From CG2-30-51-40 sp041753575 (GTDB lineage: Bacteria; Desulfobacterota; DSM-4660; Desulfatiglandales; Desulfatiglandaceae), in contig JBGSUA010000222.1 in assembly GCA_041753575.1 (NCBI GenBank), positions 1 to 48,313 of the forward strand: 48,313 bases of DNA, written 5' to 3'. The notes beneath the pieces are model-generated. The model had not been told where the DNA came from and searched no databases. It saw only the letters and a program-made list of their open reading frames with translations. This document shows, in pieces, positions 40,846 to 48,313 of this stretch (position 1 is its first letter; every line of letters starts with the position of its first letter). Position numbers and translations under genes: made by a program.

Positions 40846-41426
40846 TGCCCGGATCGCCTTCGTGCATGCCGAATGGATACATGGGATTGTGTCAGACGAA
40901 TGGTGAGGAGGATTTCTTCGAGCCCTTTGGGAATGATCCGCATGACCCTCGAAGGGAAAATGGCGCACATAAACTCCCTTTGTCGTTTCGTGCGGGCTTT
41001 ACCCTGCTCGAACTAATGGTTGTGCTCCTCATCATAGCTGTGGCAGGGGCTGTGGTGGCATTTGGAGCGGGAGGGGGCCTTGAAAACATAAGGCTCAGAT
41101 CGGATGCCAAGCATCTGGTTGCCGTCATAAGACATGCAAGGGACTATGCCGCTTCTCGCAAGATAAAGGTAACCGTTGTTGTGGATAAGGAAGGCCGAAA
41201 GATCTTCATGATGACCGGTGGACAGGGCGAGGAGGGCACAAAGGAAAAGGAGTACGGACTTTCCGAGAATGTAAACGTAAAGGAGACGGTCTCATTTGCA
41301 TTCTCTCCTTCAGGTGGAAGCAGCGGAGGGGAAGCTGTTCTCGAGAACAGGAGGGGGCGATCCTACAGGATAAAGGTGGATGCGTTTACAGGAATCCCCA
41401 GTCTTCTGGACGGAGAAAAGAGCTGA
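40845..41426 (+). CDS. gspH: Minor pseudopilin GspH
   Basis: A 193-aa minor pseudopilin with AGFTLLELMVVLLIIAVAGAVVAFGAG as pilin helix and GspH-type body. About 51 residues precede the cleavage site, unusually long for a prepilin leader (typically 6-30), and are acidic and Pro-rich (FFEPFGNDPHDP). ATG 40845 overlaps the gspG stop; ATGs at 40866 and 40881 or a TTG near 40980 (MSFRAGFTLLE) are alternatives, but the last has no Shine-Dalgarno. A start error or a sequence insertion is possible. Confidence 0.85.
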   Translation: MPGSPSCMPNGYMGLCQTNGEEDFFEPFGNDPHDPRRENGAHKLPLSFRAGFTLLELMVVLLIIAVAGAVVAFGAGGGLENIRLRSDAKHLVAVIRHARDYAASRKIKVTVVVDKEGRKIFMMTGGQGEEGTKEKEYGLSENVNVKETVSFAFSPSGGSSGGEAVLENRRGRSYRIKVDAFTGIPSLLDGEKS

Positions 41427-41428
41427 TC

Positions 41429-41833
41429 TTGAGAACGGCCTTGGATAAAAGCGGCTTTACTCTGATGGAGACCCTCGTGGCCCTGTCGGTTCTTGGCATC
41501 GCCCTCGCGGTGGTGATGGAGCTTTTCTCAGGAGGCCTCAAGGCGGCAAGGCTTTCAGACGACTATACAAGGGCCGCCATATACGGCAGAGAGAAGATGG
41601 AGGAGATCCTTAGCGCGCGTACTCTTACGGAGGGAAGCCTTGAGGGGGACATCGGAGATTCTTTCGGCTGGAAGGCAACCATATCAAGGCTTGAGCCTCC
41701 TGAAAATGAGGCCGAAAAGACCCCATTCGACATATACAGGGTTGAGCTGAAGATACTCTGGGGGCCTGATGAGAAAAAAAAGAGCTTTGATCTGAGTACC
41801 ATGAAGATAACGGAAAAGAACAAGAGTGGATGA
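41429..41833 (+). CDS. gspI: Minor pseudopilin GspI
   Basis: A 134-aa minor pseudopilin (KSGFTLMETLVALSVLGIAL, E at +5), fitting GspI length and the DIYRVELKILW body. It probably forms the pseudopilus tip with GspJ and GspK. TTG 41429 is the likely start, two bases after the gspH stop. Confidence 0.92.
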   Translation: MRTALDKSGFTLMETLVALSVLGIALAVVMELFSGGLKAARLSDDYTRAAIYGREKMEEILSARTLTEGSLEGDIGDSFGWKATISRLEPPENEAEKTPFDIYRVELKILWGPDEKKKSFDLSTMKITEKNKSG

Positions 41834-41839
41834 CGCCCC

Positions 41840-42601
41840 ATGAGAATTGCGGCAGGAAACTCGGAGGGCTTTACGCTCCTGGAGGTGATCATATCCCTTA
41901 CAATCACCGCGGTAATGCTGGTGATCATCTTCGGAGCCATGAGGGTGGGAGTGAGGGCCTGGGAAAAGGGTGAAGAAGATCTGGATGAGCGCCTGAGGAA
42001 CCGGGTGGTGCTGGACATGATGAAGAGACAGCTTGCCTCAGTCGCCTTTCGTGAGCAGAAGGAGGGAGAAAAGAACCGGTTTTTGTTTGTTAAGGGGGAT
42101 AAAACATCTCTTCGTTTCATATCCAATGTCGCTCTTCTGCCGTCAAACGAATTTGGAGCCGTGTTTGTGCGTTACAACGTGGAAGATGACGTGGATTCAG
42201 ATGGAAAACGGCTTGATATGTTAGAGAAAAACCTTGTTTTTATTGATCCGGAGGATGATCCTGACAAATTTGGCCGGGACGATACGCTTCCCATCCTCTC
42301 GGGTATCTCCGATGTATCTTTCAATTATCTGAAAAGAGGAGAAGAAGGCGATGAAGAATGGCAGGACAGTTGGGACCCTGATACGGAAAAGGGTTTCCCT
42401 GCCGCTTTCAAGGTCGAGATTACAGCGAAGGAAGATCAGACTCCTCTTGTCACTATAGCCAGGGCCGAGGCGGCGACTCCGGAGGAGAAGGCCGGGAGCC
42501 CTGAAAAGCCTGAGAGGGCAAGCACTGCAAAATCCAATATTGAAAATAAAAGTTCCAGGGGCACAAGCAGGCTCGGAGGCACAAAGAGCAGGTTCAGGTG
42601 A
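41840..42601 (+). CDS. gspJ: Minor pseudopilin GspJ
   Basis: A 253-aa protein, starting with SEGFTLLEVIISLTITAVML after a short leader, then MRVGVRAWEKGEEDLDERLR and globular body. The last 50 residues are Ala/Pro/Lys/Ser-rich and look disordered. It overlaps gspK by 62 bases in another frame. Confidence 0.92.
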   Translation: MRIAAGNSEGFTLLEVIISLTITAVMLVIIFGAMRVGVRAWEKGEEDLDERLRNRVVLDMMKRQLASVAFREQKEGEKNRFLFVKGDKTSLRFISNVALLPSNEFGAVFVRYNVEDDVDSDGKRLDMLEKNLVFIDPEDDPDKFGRDDTLPILSGISDVSFNYLKRGEEGDEEWQDSWDPDTEKGFPAAFKVEITAKEDQTPLVTIARAEAATPEEKAGSPEKPERASTAKSNIENKSSRGTSRLGGTKSRFR

Positions 42602-43661
42602 GGGGGGATTCGCCCTTTTTCTTGTCCTGTGGGTTTTGACCTTGCTTGCGGTCATTGTCGGAGAGTTCTGTCATGCCATGAGGACCGAACTCAACATCAC
42701 ACGAAACTATGTGGAAGAGGTAAAGGGCTACTACATAGGACTCGCCGGAGCCAACATGGCCATAGCGGAGCTTGTGCGCAAGGAGATCTTTCCCGAGGAT
42801 GAGCAAGGGGAAGGGGAAAAAAAGGAGAACCCGCTGAGGATAAACATGGATCTGGCTCCCATGGGTTTCGGTGACGGCAGTTTTGTGCTGCGCATCGGCA
42901 ATGAAAGCGGGAAGATAGACCTTAACAGCGCGGATGAGGATACCCTGAGGATGGTATTTGACTCCCAAGGCCTGGAGGAAGACCAGGTCGCAGTGATAGT
43001 TGATTCTATCCTTGACTGGAAAGATGAAGATGATCTTCACAGGGCCAATGGAGCAGAAAGCGATTATTATAAGAGACTTGAGAGGCCTTACCGCTGCAAG
43101 AACGCGAATTTTGATTCACCTGAGGAACTCCTCCTGGTAAGAGGAATAAGCAAGGAGATTTATCTTTCTGGTCTGAAGGAGATCTTCACTGTAGTTCCCT
43201 CACAGAGCCGGACCGGTACCGGGTTGGTTCCAAGGAGGATGCCGTTTGGCCCTCCCGGCTGGGCGGGAAGGATGAGAGGCGTGGCTGGTTCAAAAGGGGT
43301 AAACATAAACGCTGCTCCCAGAGCAATGCTCAGGGCACTTCCTGTGATGACCGATGAGCTTGCTCAGGGTATCGTGGAATTCAGAAAGGAAAGGGATTTC
43401 AAATCTCCTACTGAGGTGGCCGAGGTGCTGGGTCCCGAGGTCTATGGCTCCGTGTCGCCCCATCTTAATACCCAGATGTCCCCTTATTACACAATAAAGT
43501 CCGCCGGGATGGTGCAGGGAGGGTCAGTGCAGCAGGGTGTAGAAGTTATGGTAAGGATAGACAGGACCATAGGGAAGGGATTTGAAATAGTAAGGTGGGT
43601 TGACGGGATCTCAGAGGCTGTTAGCTTCAGTCGTCCATCCGATTCGGAAGGGGACAAATAG
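42540..43661 (+). CDS. gspK: Minor pseudopilin GspK
   Basis: A 373-aa protein of GspK build: a pilin-like N terminus GGFALFLVLWVLTLLAVIVG (without the +5 Glu, as is normal for GspK), and a large SAM-like alpha domain with RIGNESGKIDLNSADEDTLR and VNINAAPRAMLRALP. GspK caps the pseudopilus. The first in-frame start is TTG 42540, deep in gspJ; the true start could not be fixed from a Shine-Dalgarno. Confidence 0.92.
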   Translation: MKIKVPGAQAGSEAQRAGSGEGGFALFLVLWVLTLLAVIVGEFCHAMRTELNITRNYVEEVKGYYIGLAGANMAIAELVRKEIFPEDEQGEGEKKENPLRINMDLAPMGFGDGSFVLRIGNESGKIDLNSADEDTLRMVFDSQGLEEDQVAVIVDSILDWKDEDDLHRANGAESDYYKRLERPYRCKNANFDSPEELLLVRGISKEIYLSGLKEIFTVVPSQSRTGTGLVPRRMPFGPPGWAGRMRGVAGSKGVNINAAPRAMLRALPVMTDELAQGIVEFRKERDFKSPTEVAEVLGPEVYGSVSPHLNTQMSPYYTIKSAGMVQGGSVQQGVEVMVRIDRTIGKGFEIVRWVDGISEAVSFSRPSDSEGDK

Positions 43662-43785
43662 ACACCGTAACCGTTCTCGGGTTCAAAGGTTCAAGGTTGG
43701 ATTACTAGACACCCATGCTCGGTATCATAGTTGCATGCTTACGAGAGATTCATTTTAACCATAACCCAGTGAAGGGAGAATAGGT

Positions 43786-45225
43786 TTGGCGTTTCAGGCA
43801 GGGACAGGGCTGGAGATAAGGAAGGATGGCTTATATGCGGTGCTCCTCAGGGCCTCTATGGGCGGCATGAAGATAGCGGCAAAGGAGACCCGGAATTTTG
43901 ACCCTGGCCTCGACACTGAAGAAAAGGCCAGGATCACAGATGAGTTTCTAAAGGGGTTTCTGAGGAAAAATAGCGCGTCCTCGGTTCCCGTCTTCGTCGC
44001 TGTTCCCACGGAGTGGGCGGTTTACCGTTATGTGGAGATGCCTTCAATAGTAAAAGAAAACCTGCGGGAGAGCCTGCTCTATGAGATGGAAAAGAATGTG
44101 CCCTTCAGCCCTGAAGATATCTGGTATGACTACGGCGTGATAAAGGAGGACCTGGAGGCCGGGACAATAAGAATCCATCTCACAGCCTTAAGGAAGGCAG
44201 CGGTGATGCCTTTCTTTGGCGGTCAAGGCGGCCCCGGAAGAGCGACATTCGGCCTTGAGACGACTTCTTCCGCATTGGCCAACTATTTCCTTGGGGTTCG
44301 CGGATTCAAGACGGATAGACCAAGCATATTTTTCTATCTGAGAAAAGAGATCCTCGAAATCCAGATTATGGAGGGAAATACTCTCCTCTTTGCAAGATCC
44401 GTCTCCTCCATAGACGAAAGCCTTGGAATCTACGGGGTTCTTTTCCGAGAGCTTAATACCGCCAGGGAGGCTTCAGGCATATCAGACCAGGAGCTTGATG
44501 TCTTTTTCCTGGGAGATGACGAGATGGCCAAGGCGCTTAAGAGGCTTCAGGATGAAGGCGAGATGGCGGATGTAAGGGATGCGGCCGATCCAGTTATTGA
44601 TATCGAGCTGGTTCCTGCCTACAGCCTTGCGGTAAGAGGCATCAGAAAAGTTCCTCTTGAGTTCAACCTGTTGCCTCAGGAGATGCGGAAAAAGGCAAGC
44701 AAGACCGGATTATATGCAATGTATGCGCTTGTATTTCTAGTTCTTTTAAGCGGCGCTGCATGGGGCGGCGGTTACATCCTTACCCAGAGGGCGGAACTCA
44801 AGAGAATCAATCTTGAACTCAAAGGACTTGCAGCCGAGGCTGCGGTGGTGCAAAAGATCAAAGATGAGGATGCCTCTCTTGAGGCCAGACTTGCATACCT
44901 GGAAGATTTCAGGACCAAGAGGGGATCAGTCATTGAACTATTAAGAGAGCTTACCGACAGGATTCCCAAGAGTGCATGGATCAGTAACCTGAGCATTTCC
45001 GATAAGGGGGTTGAGATAGAGGGTTACGCGGATTCAGCCTCGGAGCTTATACCTCTTCTGGATACATCTCCGATGTTCAAGGATGTCGGTTTTCTATCCT
45101 CTATAACCAAATCCCGTGAGGGAAAGGAGCGATTCCGCATAGGCCTCAAGCAGTCGGCTCCTGCCAGAGAGGCCAAACAAGGCGAGAAGGCAAAAGAACC
45201 AACCTCCGGCAAGAAAAAGGGTTGA
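43786..45225 (+). CDS. gspL: GspL-type inner-membrane protein (PilM/PilN-like fusion)
   Basis: A 479-aa protein. The N-terminal ~300 residues form an actin-like cytoplasmic domain (GTGLEIRKDGLYAVLLRAS, VAVPTEWAVYRYVEMP, ESLLYEMEKNVPF) as in PilM and GspL. One membrane segment follows (YAMYALVFLVLLSGAAWGGGY, about 307-327), then a coiled coil and a PilN-like periplasmic domain (WISNLSISDKGVEIEGYA). GspL links GspE to GspM. TTG 43786 has AAGGGAG seven bases upstream. It is separated from gspK by 124 bases holding a repeat fragment. Confidence 0.9.
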   Translation: MAFQAGTGLEIRKDGLYAVLLRASMGGMKIAAKETRNFDPGLDTEEKARITDEFLKGFLRKNSASSVPVFVAVPTEWAVYRYVEMPSIVKENLRESLLYEMEKNVPFSPEDIWYDYGVIKEDLEAGTIRIHLTALRKAAVMPFFGGQGGPGRATFGLETTSSALANYFLGVRGFKTDRPSIFFYLRKEILEIQIMEGNTLLFARSVSSIDESLGIYGVLFRELNTAREASGISDQELDVFFLGDDEMAKALKRLQDEGEMADVRDAADPVIDIELVPAYSLAVRGIRKVPLEFNLLPQEMRKKASKTGLYAMYALVFLVLLSGAAWGGGYILTQRAELKRINLELKGLAAEAAVVQKIKDEDASLEARLAYLEDFRTKRGSVIELLRELTDRIPKSAWISNLSISDKGVEIEGYADSASELIPLLDTSPMFKDVGFLSSITKSREGKERFRIGLKQSAPAREAKQGEKAKEPTSGKKKG

Positions 45226-45236
45226 AATAGGCGGCC

Positions 45237-45800
45237 ATGAAACTTCCATTTAAGTCAAGAACGTCCATTTTTATCATAGGAGCCTTTCTTCTTGCCCTGG
45301 CGGTTGCCTACAGGCTCTGGCCGGATATCGAAATCTTCGGCTCTCCAGGAATCGAGATTGAGATAAAAACAAAACAAATACAAAAATACAGGGAGGCGGT
45401 AAGGGAAAAGGGGGCCGTTGAAGCGCGAAAGAACTTTCTATCTAAGACCATAGCCGTTGCGGAAAACGGCCTTTTGACAGGCAAGACTCCGGCCTTGGCT
45501 GCCGTTGAGATCCAGAACATCCTGGACGGTATATCCAAGACCACAAAGGGTGATATAAAGACCCTGAGGATACTCAAGACAGAAGATGTGCAGAAGGAGC
45601 CTTATGTAATGGTGCCGGTTGAGTTCACCCTCACCTCAACAATAAGACAGTTGAAGGAGATACTTTATCAGATCGAGACTTCGCCGAAATATCTCTTTAT
45701 TCAGCAGATGAGGCTTGATGTCGCAAGGGCGAGGGGTTCCTCTGCTACCATCCAGTCCCAGATAACGGTTGCCGGTATTATGAGAAAAGAAGGTGTATAG
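45237..45800 (+). CDS. gspM: GspM-type inner-membrane protein
   Basis: A 187-aa bitopic protein: short basic N terminus, membrane segment IFIIGAFLLALAVAYRLW (about 11-28), coiled coil, and a ferredoxin-like periplasmic domain of the GspM/PilO type (LKEILYQIETSPKYLFIQQM). It pairs with GspL. It is 11 bases after gspL. Confidence 0.87.
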   Translation: MKLPFKSRTSIFIIGAFLLALAVAYRLWPDIEIFGSPGIEIEIKTKQIQKYREAVREKGAVEARKNFLSKTIAVAENGLLTGKTPALAAVEIQNILDGISKTTKGDIKTLRILKTEDVQKEPYVMVPVEFTLTSTIRQLKEILYQIETSPKYLFIQQMRLDVARARGSSATIQSQITVAGIMRKEGV

Positions 45801-45820
45801 GTTTTATATGAAAATAGACA

Positions 45821-45929
45821 GTCATAGCGGCGTAGCCTGTCCCGGACCTCGATCCGGGAGCCGCTATCCAGTCCTTGTTCCGGCCCACGCCGGAATGACG
45901 ACCTGGATTCCGGATCGAGTCCGTAATGA
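45821..45929. repeat. 109-base palindromic intergenic repeat element
   Basis: Bounded by GTCAT (45821-45825) and ATGAC (45925-45929). Inside are three dyads: AGCGGC/GCCGCT enclosing TCCCGGA-CCTCGA-TCCGGGA (45826-45865), TTCCGG/CCGGAA (45878-45895), and ATTCCGGA/TCCGTAAT (45907-45927, imperfect). It resembles the GGAATGACG-type dispersed palindromes common in many bacterial genomes. It sits between gspM and the gspC-like gene. An open frame through it is an artefact of the repeat. Confidence 0.8.
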
Positions 45930-45980
45930 CATGCGGCATTTTCATGCTTCGTTGTGCCCGTCCAGGGCATGGGGGTTAGG

Positions 45981-46853
45981 ATGTTTTCAAAGTTATGGAT
46001 CATAAATATGGTCATTGCGGGCATTGCGGCGTTTCTTGGCGTCAACGCAATCAGGGAATGGTCCGGGAAGGACACGGCGGTGCCTGTGGTCGAGCCGGCT
46101 TCGTCCGGGCCTGCGGAAAAGGCAAAGCCCGTTATGCCGAAGGTGGCTCAGCCGGCCTCAAGGACTATCCCGCCCCAGGAGGCCTTCAATGTGGTTGTGG
46201 AAAAGAATCTGTTCGCTAGCGAAAGAGAAGAGCTCAAGGAGGAGGTAAAGCCGCCGCCGGCTCCGGCATCTCCTCCGAAACAGGAAAAAAAAGAACCCGA
46301 ACCCGCCAAATGGACCTTTACTCTTTATGGTGTAATGATAACCAAATCCTATAAGGGAGCCCTCCTGTCTTTTTCGGAAGATCAGGCTCAAAAAAGAAAA
46401 CCCCATCCGTCTCAGTCCCAGCCTGCCGGACCGAGATGGTATGAGACAGGGGAGGGGGAAGGCGATTGGAAGATTGCATCTATTGAAAAGGAAAAGGTTC
46501 TAATTTCCGTGGGCGGAGCATCCACAGAGGTCCTTCTCTATGACAAGGAAAAACCAAAGCAAAGAACTGTCATGGCAGTCAAGAGCCAGGGGCCCACGGT
46601 TGTAACCATCGCCACACAGGCACCCGGCCAGACGAAGGCTATGGTAGTAGGTGAGAAGGGAACAGAGAAGGAAGCAGGCACGGAACAATCCCAGCGGGTT
46701 GAGGAAAAGCGTGTCTCTGAGACAAAGAAACAACCAGGCTCCATATCCAGCCGCCTGGGCACCGGATTATCAACAAGAACCAGCAGGGAAGGAAGCACCG
46801 AGAGCAGCTCTTACTCCACTTCCAGAACTCCGACATTTATGAGGTCAAGATGA
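45981..46853 (+). CDS. gspC: GspC-like inner-membrane coupling protein
   Basis: A 290-aa bitopic protein: membrane segment LWIINMVIAGIAAFLGV (about 5-21), Pro-rich linker, then a GspC homology region (AFNVVVEKNLFAS, WTFTLYGVMI, ALLSF, GDWKIASIEKEKVLIS). GspC connects inner-membrane parts to the GspD secretin. The last 90 residues are Ser/Thr/Lys-rich and unstructured, with no PDZ domain. The frame opens nine codons earlier; ATG 45981 with GGGGG five bases upstream is preferred. Its stop overlaps the gspD ATG. Confidence 0.82.
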   Translation: MFSKLWIINMVIAGIAAFLGVNAIREWSGKDTAVPVVEPASSGPAEKAKPVMPKVAQPASRTIPPQEAFNVVVEKNLFASEREELKEEVKPPPAPASPPKQEKKEPEPAKWTFTLYGVMITKSYKGALLSFSEDQAQKRKPHPSQSQPAGPRWYETGEGEGDWKIASIEKEKVLISVGGASTEVLLYDKEKPKQRTVMAVKSQGPTVVTIATQAPGQTKAMVVGEKGTEKEAGTEQSQRVEEKRVSETKKQPGSISSRLGTGLSTRTSREGSTESSSYSTSRTPTFMRSR

Positions 46854-48313
46854 TCCTGACGAAGATGAAAAGCGTTTGCCTTTTTCTTTTCTGCTGCGGG
46901 CTGGCGGCGTGTCTTCTTGGTATCAACGGCTGTGCGACCGTGCCCGCGAAAGATCCCGCCAAGAATGCCGCAGACGAACTCAAGTCATCGGCACCCCGTG
47001 CATTACTGCCTTCTGATAAGGCAGACAGGAAGGATTCTGTCAAAGAGGAAAAGGTCGTCATTGTCGAGAAGACTCCCCTCGGCTATGTTAAGCAGAAGCC
47101 CGGCGAGACGGTTCTGGAGCCTTCCGTTCAAGCCCATAAGGACAACAAGGTGCCATCCACTCCTGCCGCTGGATTCGCCTCGGGTAAGCCTGTCGGGACA
47201 GCCGGAGCTTCTCAGACCATTGACGGAAAGGTAAAGGAAGGAAAGAAGGCAAACGCAGATGATGCTGGCGGGGTGGATTTCAACTTCGATGAGGCGGATC
47301 TCTATGAGGTCATCAGGACCATGGCCGAGATCCTAAAGATAAACTACATCGCCGAACCTGGGATCAAGGGAAGCGTTACCATCCATACTGCCGGAAAACT
47401 AAAAGAAAAGGACCTTTATCCGATATTTTTCCAGATCCTTGAGGTCAACGGACTTACCGCCGTAAGGGAGGGAAGTCTATACAGGATAATGAAGATGAAG
47501 GACGCGCCGAGGCTCCCACTCATATCGAGTGTCGGAAAACATGGAGCCCTGATACCCCCTGAGGAACGCGTCATAATCCAGATAATACCTCTGACCTTCA
47601 TATCCGCAGCCGAGCTTGCAAAGATCATAACCCCTTTTGTGTCTGCAGACGGCACGGTCGTGACCCACGGCGACACAAACACCCTTGTGCTTGTGGATAA
47701 AGGCGCAAATGTGCTTAAGACTCTAAAACTCATAGAGGCTTTTGATATAGACGTTTTTGAGAGGATCAAATATCGTTTTTACCAGGTCAACAATCTTGAG
47801 GCCGAAGAGCTTGCCAAGGTCTTGACCGAGATATTCCCGGCCCCTGCCGGGGCAGGGAAATCCGATCTTAAGTTCGTGGCCATTAAGCGCCTCAATCTTG
47901 TGCTGGCGGTGAGCTCCAATCCGAAGGTATTTGAAAGGGTTGAAGAGGCCATAAAGCTGGTTGATGTACCAAGCGAGCAGGTAGAACCGCAGATATTCGT
48001 TTACTTTGTCAAAAACGGAGAGGCCAAGCAGCTTGCAGAGCTTCTCGATTCCGTCTTCAAGGAAGAATCCTCCAAAAGCAAGAGCAGCACCAAAGAGTCA
48101 GGCAGGCCGAAAAATCCTTTGCTCCTTGGTTACACAGACAAAGGCAAAGAGGAGCCCAAGGCCGCCGAAAAGACTCCTGAAAGAACTCCTTCTACCACTG
48201 CCTCCGGACAGCCGGAGGCAGGAGGCCCGACCGGGTGGCTCAAGGGCGATGTCAACATAACCGCTGATGAGGTCAGAAACGCCCTTATCATAAAGGCGAG
48301 CCCCCGGGATTAT
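46850..48313 (+). CDS. gspD: Secretin GspD, N-terminal part
   Basis: 488 codons before the window ends, still open. Residues 6-28 form a lipoprotein-like signal with a lipobox ending INGC, a less usual feature since many GspD are not lipidated. After a ~110-residue Lys/Pro linker come the N0 domain (VDFNFDEADLYEVIRTMAEI) and N1-N3 repeats (VIIQIIPLTFISAAELAKII, KYRFYQVNNLEAEELAKVL, VYFVKNGEAKQLAELLDSVF). The pore-forming C-domain is beyond the edge. GAGG five bases before ATG 46850; ATG 46865 is an alternative. It forms the outer-membrane channel. Confidence 0.92.
   Translation, partial: MILTKMKSVCLFLFCCGLAACLLGINGCATVPAKDPAKNAADELKSSAPRALLPSDKADRKDSVKEEKVVIVEKTPLGYVKQKPGETVLEPSVQAHKDNKVPSTPAAGFASGKPVGTAGASQTIDGKVKEGKKANADDAGGVDFNFDEADLYEVIRTMAEILKINYIAEPGIKGSVTIHTAGKLKEKDLYPIFFQILEVNGLTAVREGSLYRIMKMKDAPRLPLISSVGKHGALIPPEERVIIQIIPLTFISAAELAKIITPFVSADGTVVTHGDTNTLVLVDKGANVLKTLKLIEAFDIDVFERIKYRFYQVNNLEAEELAKVLTEIFPAPAGAGKSDLKFVAIKRLNLVLAVSSNPKVFERVEEAIKLVDVPSEQVEPQIFVYFVKNGEAKQLAELLDSVFKEESSKSKSSTKESGRPKNPLLLGYTDKGKEEPKAAEKTPERTPSTTASGQPEAGGPTGWLKGDVNITADEVRNALIIKASPRDY

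Noticed and set aside
45793..46005. 70-aa frame between gspM and gspC-like gene
   Set aside because: Its peptide (SGSRYPVLVPAHAGMT) is the usual translation of a dispersed palindromic repeat, not a gene.
1..48313. CRISPR arrays, insertion sequences, prophage or integrase genes
   Set aside because: No regularly spaced repeats, transposase or phage genes were seen in any part of the window.

Overview
The window looks like a chromosomal segment of a Gram-negative bacterium of the Desulfobacterota (former Deltaproteobacteria) type. The grounds are a type II secretion operon, an AsmA-type envelope protein, an NtrC-type two-component system, a HEAT-repeat protein resembling the Desulfovibrio DVU0298 family, a radical SAM gene between rnc and era, and a PyrR protein. 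Assignment below that level is inference. Genes are tightly packed, stop/start overlaps are common, and TTG start codons backed by good Shine-Dalgarno sequences are frequent (radical SAM at 6794, GNAT, 23584 ORF, AsmA, TPR membrane protein, pyrE, gspI, gspL). No phage, insertion sequence or CRISPR array is visible.

Layout. 1-762: end of a TPR protein and a YkgJ-type cysteine-cluster protein. 743-5826 (minus): an operon starting with pyrR from a clear sigma-70 promoter, then an unknown 394-aa protein, a YjbQ-type protein, an FmdB-type zinc ribbon, a small unknown protein, a zinc-ribbon/HEAT-repeat protein and a kinase-like unknown protein. 6102-8706 (plus): rnc, radical SAM gene, era, translationally coupled. 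8989-11802 (minus): NtrC-type regulator and sensor kinase. 12027-13313: a lone radical SAM protein with a novel-looking N-terminal domain. 13369-15844 (minus): purD, a DUF3108 exported protein and a small membrane protein. 16240-20977 (plus): carB and a PurF-like protein that lacks the catalytic cysteine. 20992-22355 (minus): metallo-beta-lactamase-fold hydrolase and a GNAT acetyltransferase. 22582-23844 (plus): malate dehydrogenase and a small protein. 23859-29763 (minus): der, an unknown protein, a CDP-alcohol phosphatidyltransferase and a giant AsmA-like protein. 30015-35033 (plus): pyrG, an unknown coupled protein, a multi-pass TPR membrane protein, pyrE. 35097-35384: tRNA-Pro(CGG) and a DUF6485 gene. 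35868-48313 (plus): a NusG/RfaH-like antiterminator, a sugar-nucleotide epimerase, then gspE-F-G-H-I-J-K-L-M-C-D; gspD runs off the window.

How the genes work together. Pyrimidine genes (pyrR, carB, pyrG, pyrE) are scattered in different operons with one regulator gene; a PyrR-loop-like hairpin before carB hints at a link. The der-to-AsmA operon joins ribosome assembly with phospholipid head-group chemistry and envelope lipid trafficking. The right third encodes nearly all of a type II secretion machine (no prepilin peptidase here), preceded by a specialised NusG paralog that may help RNA polymerase through the long operon. The best candidates for undescribed biology are the HEAT-repeat/kinase-like pair, the PurF-like pseudo-glutaminase after carB, and the antiterminator-epimerase-secretion arrangement.
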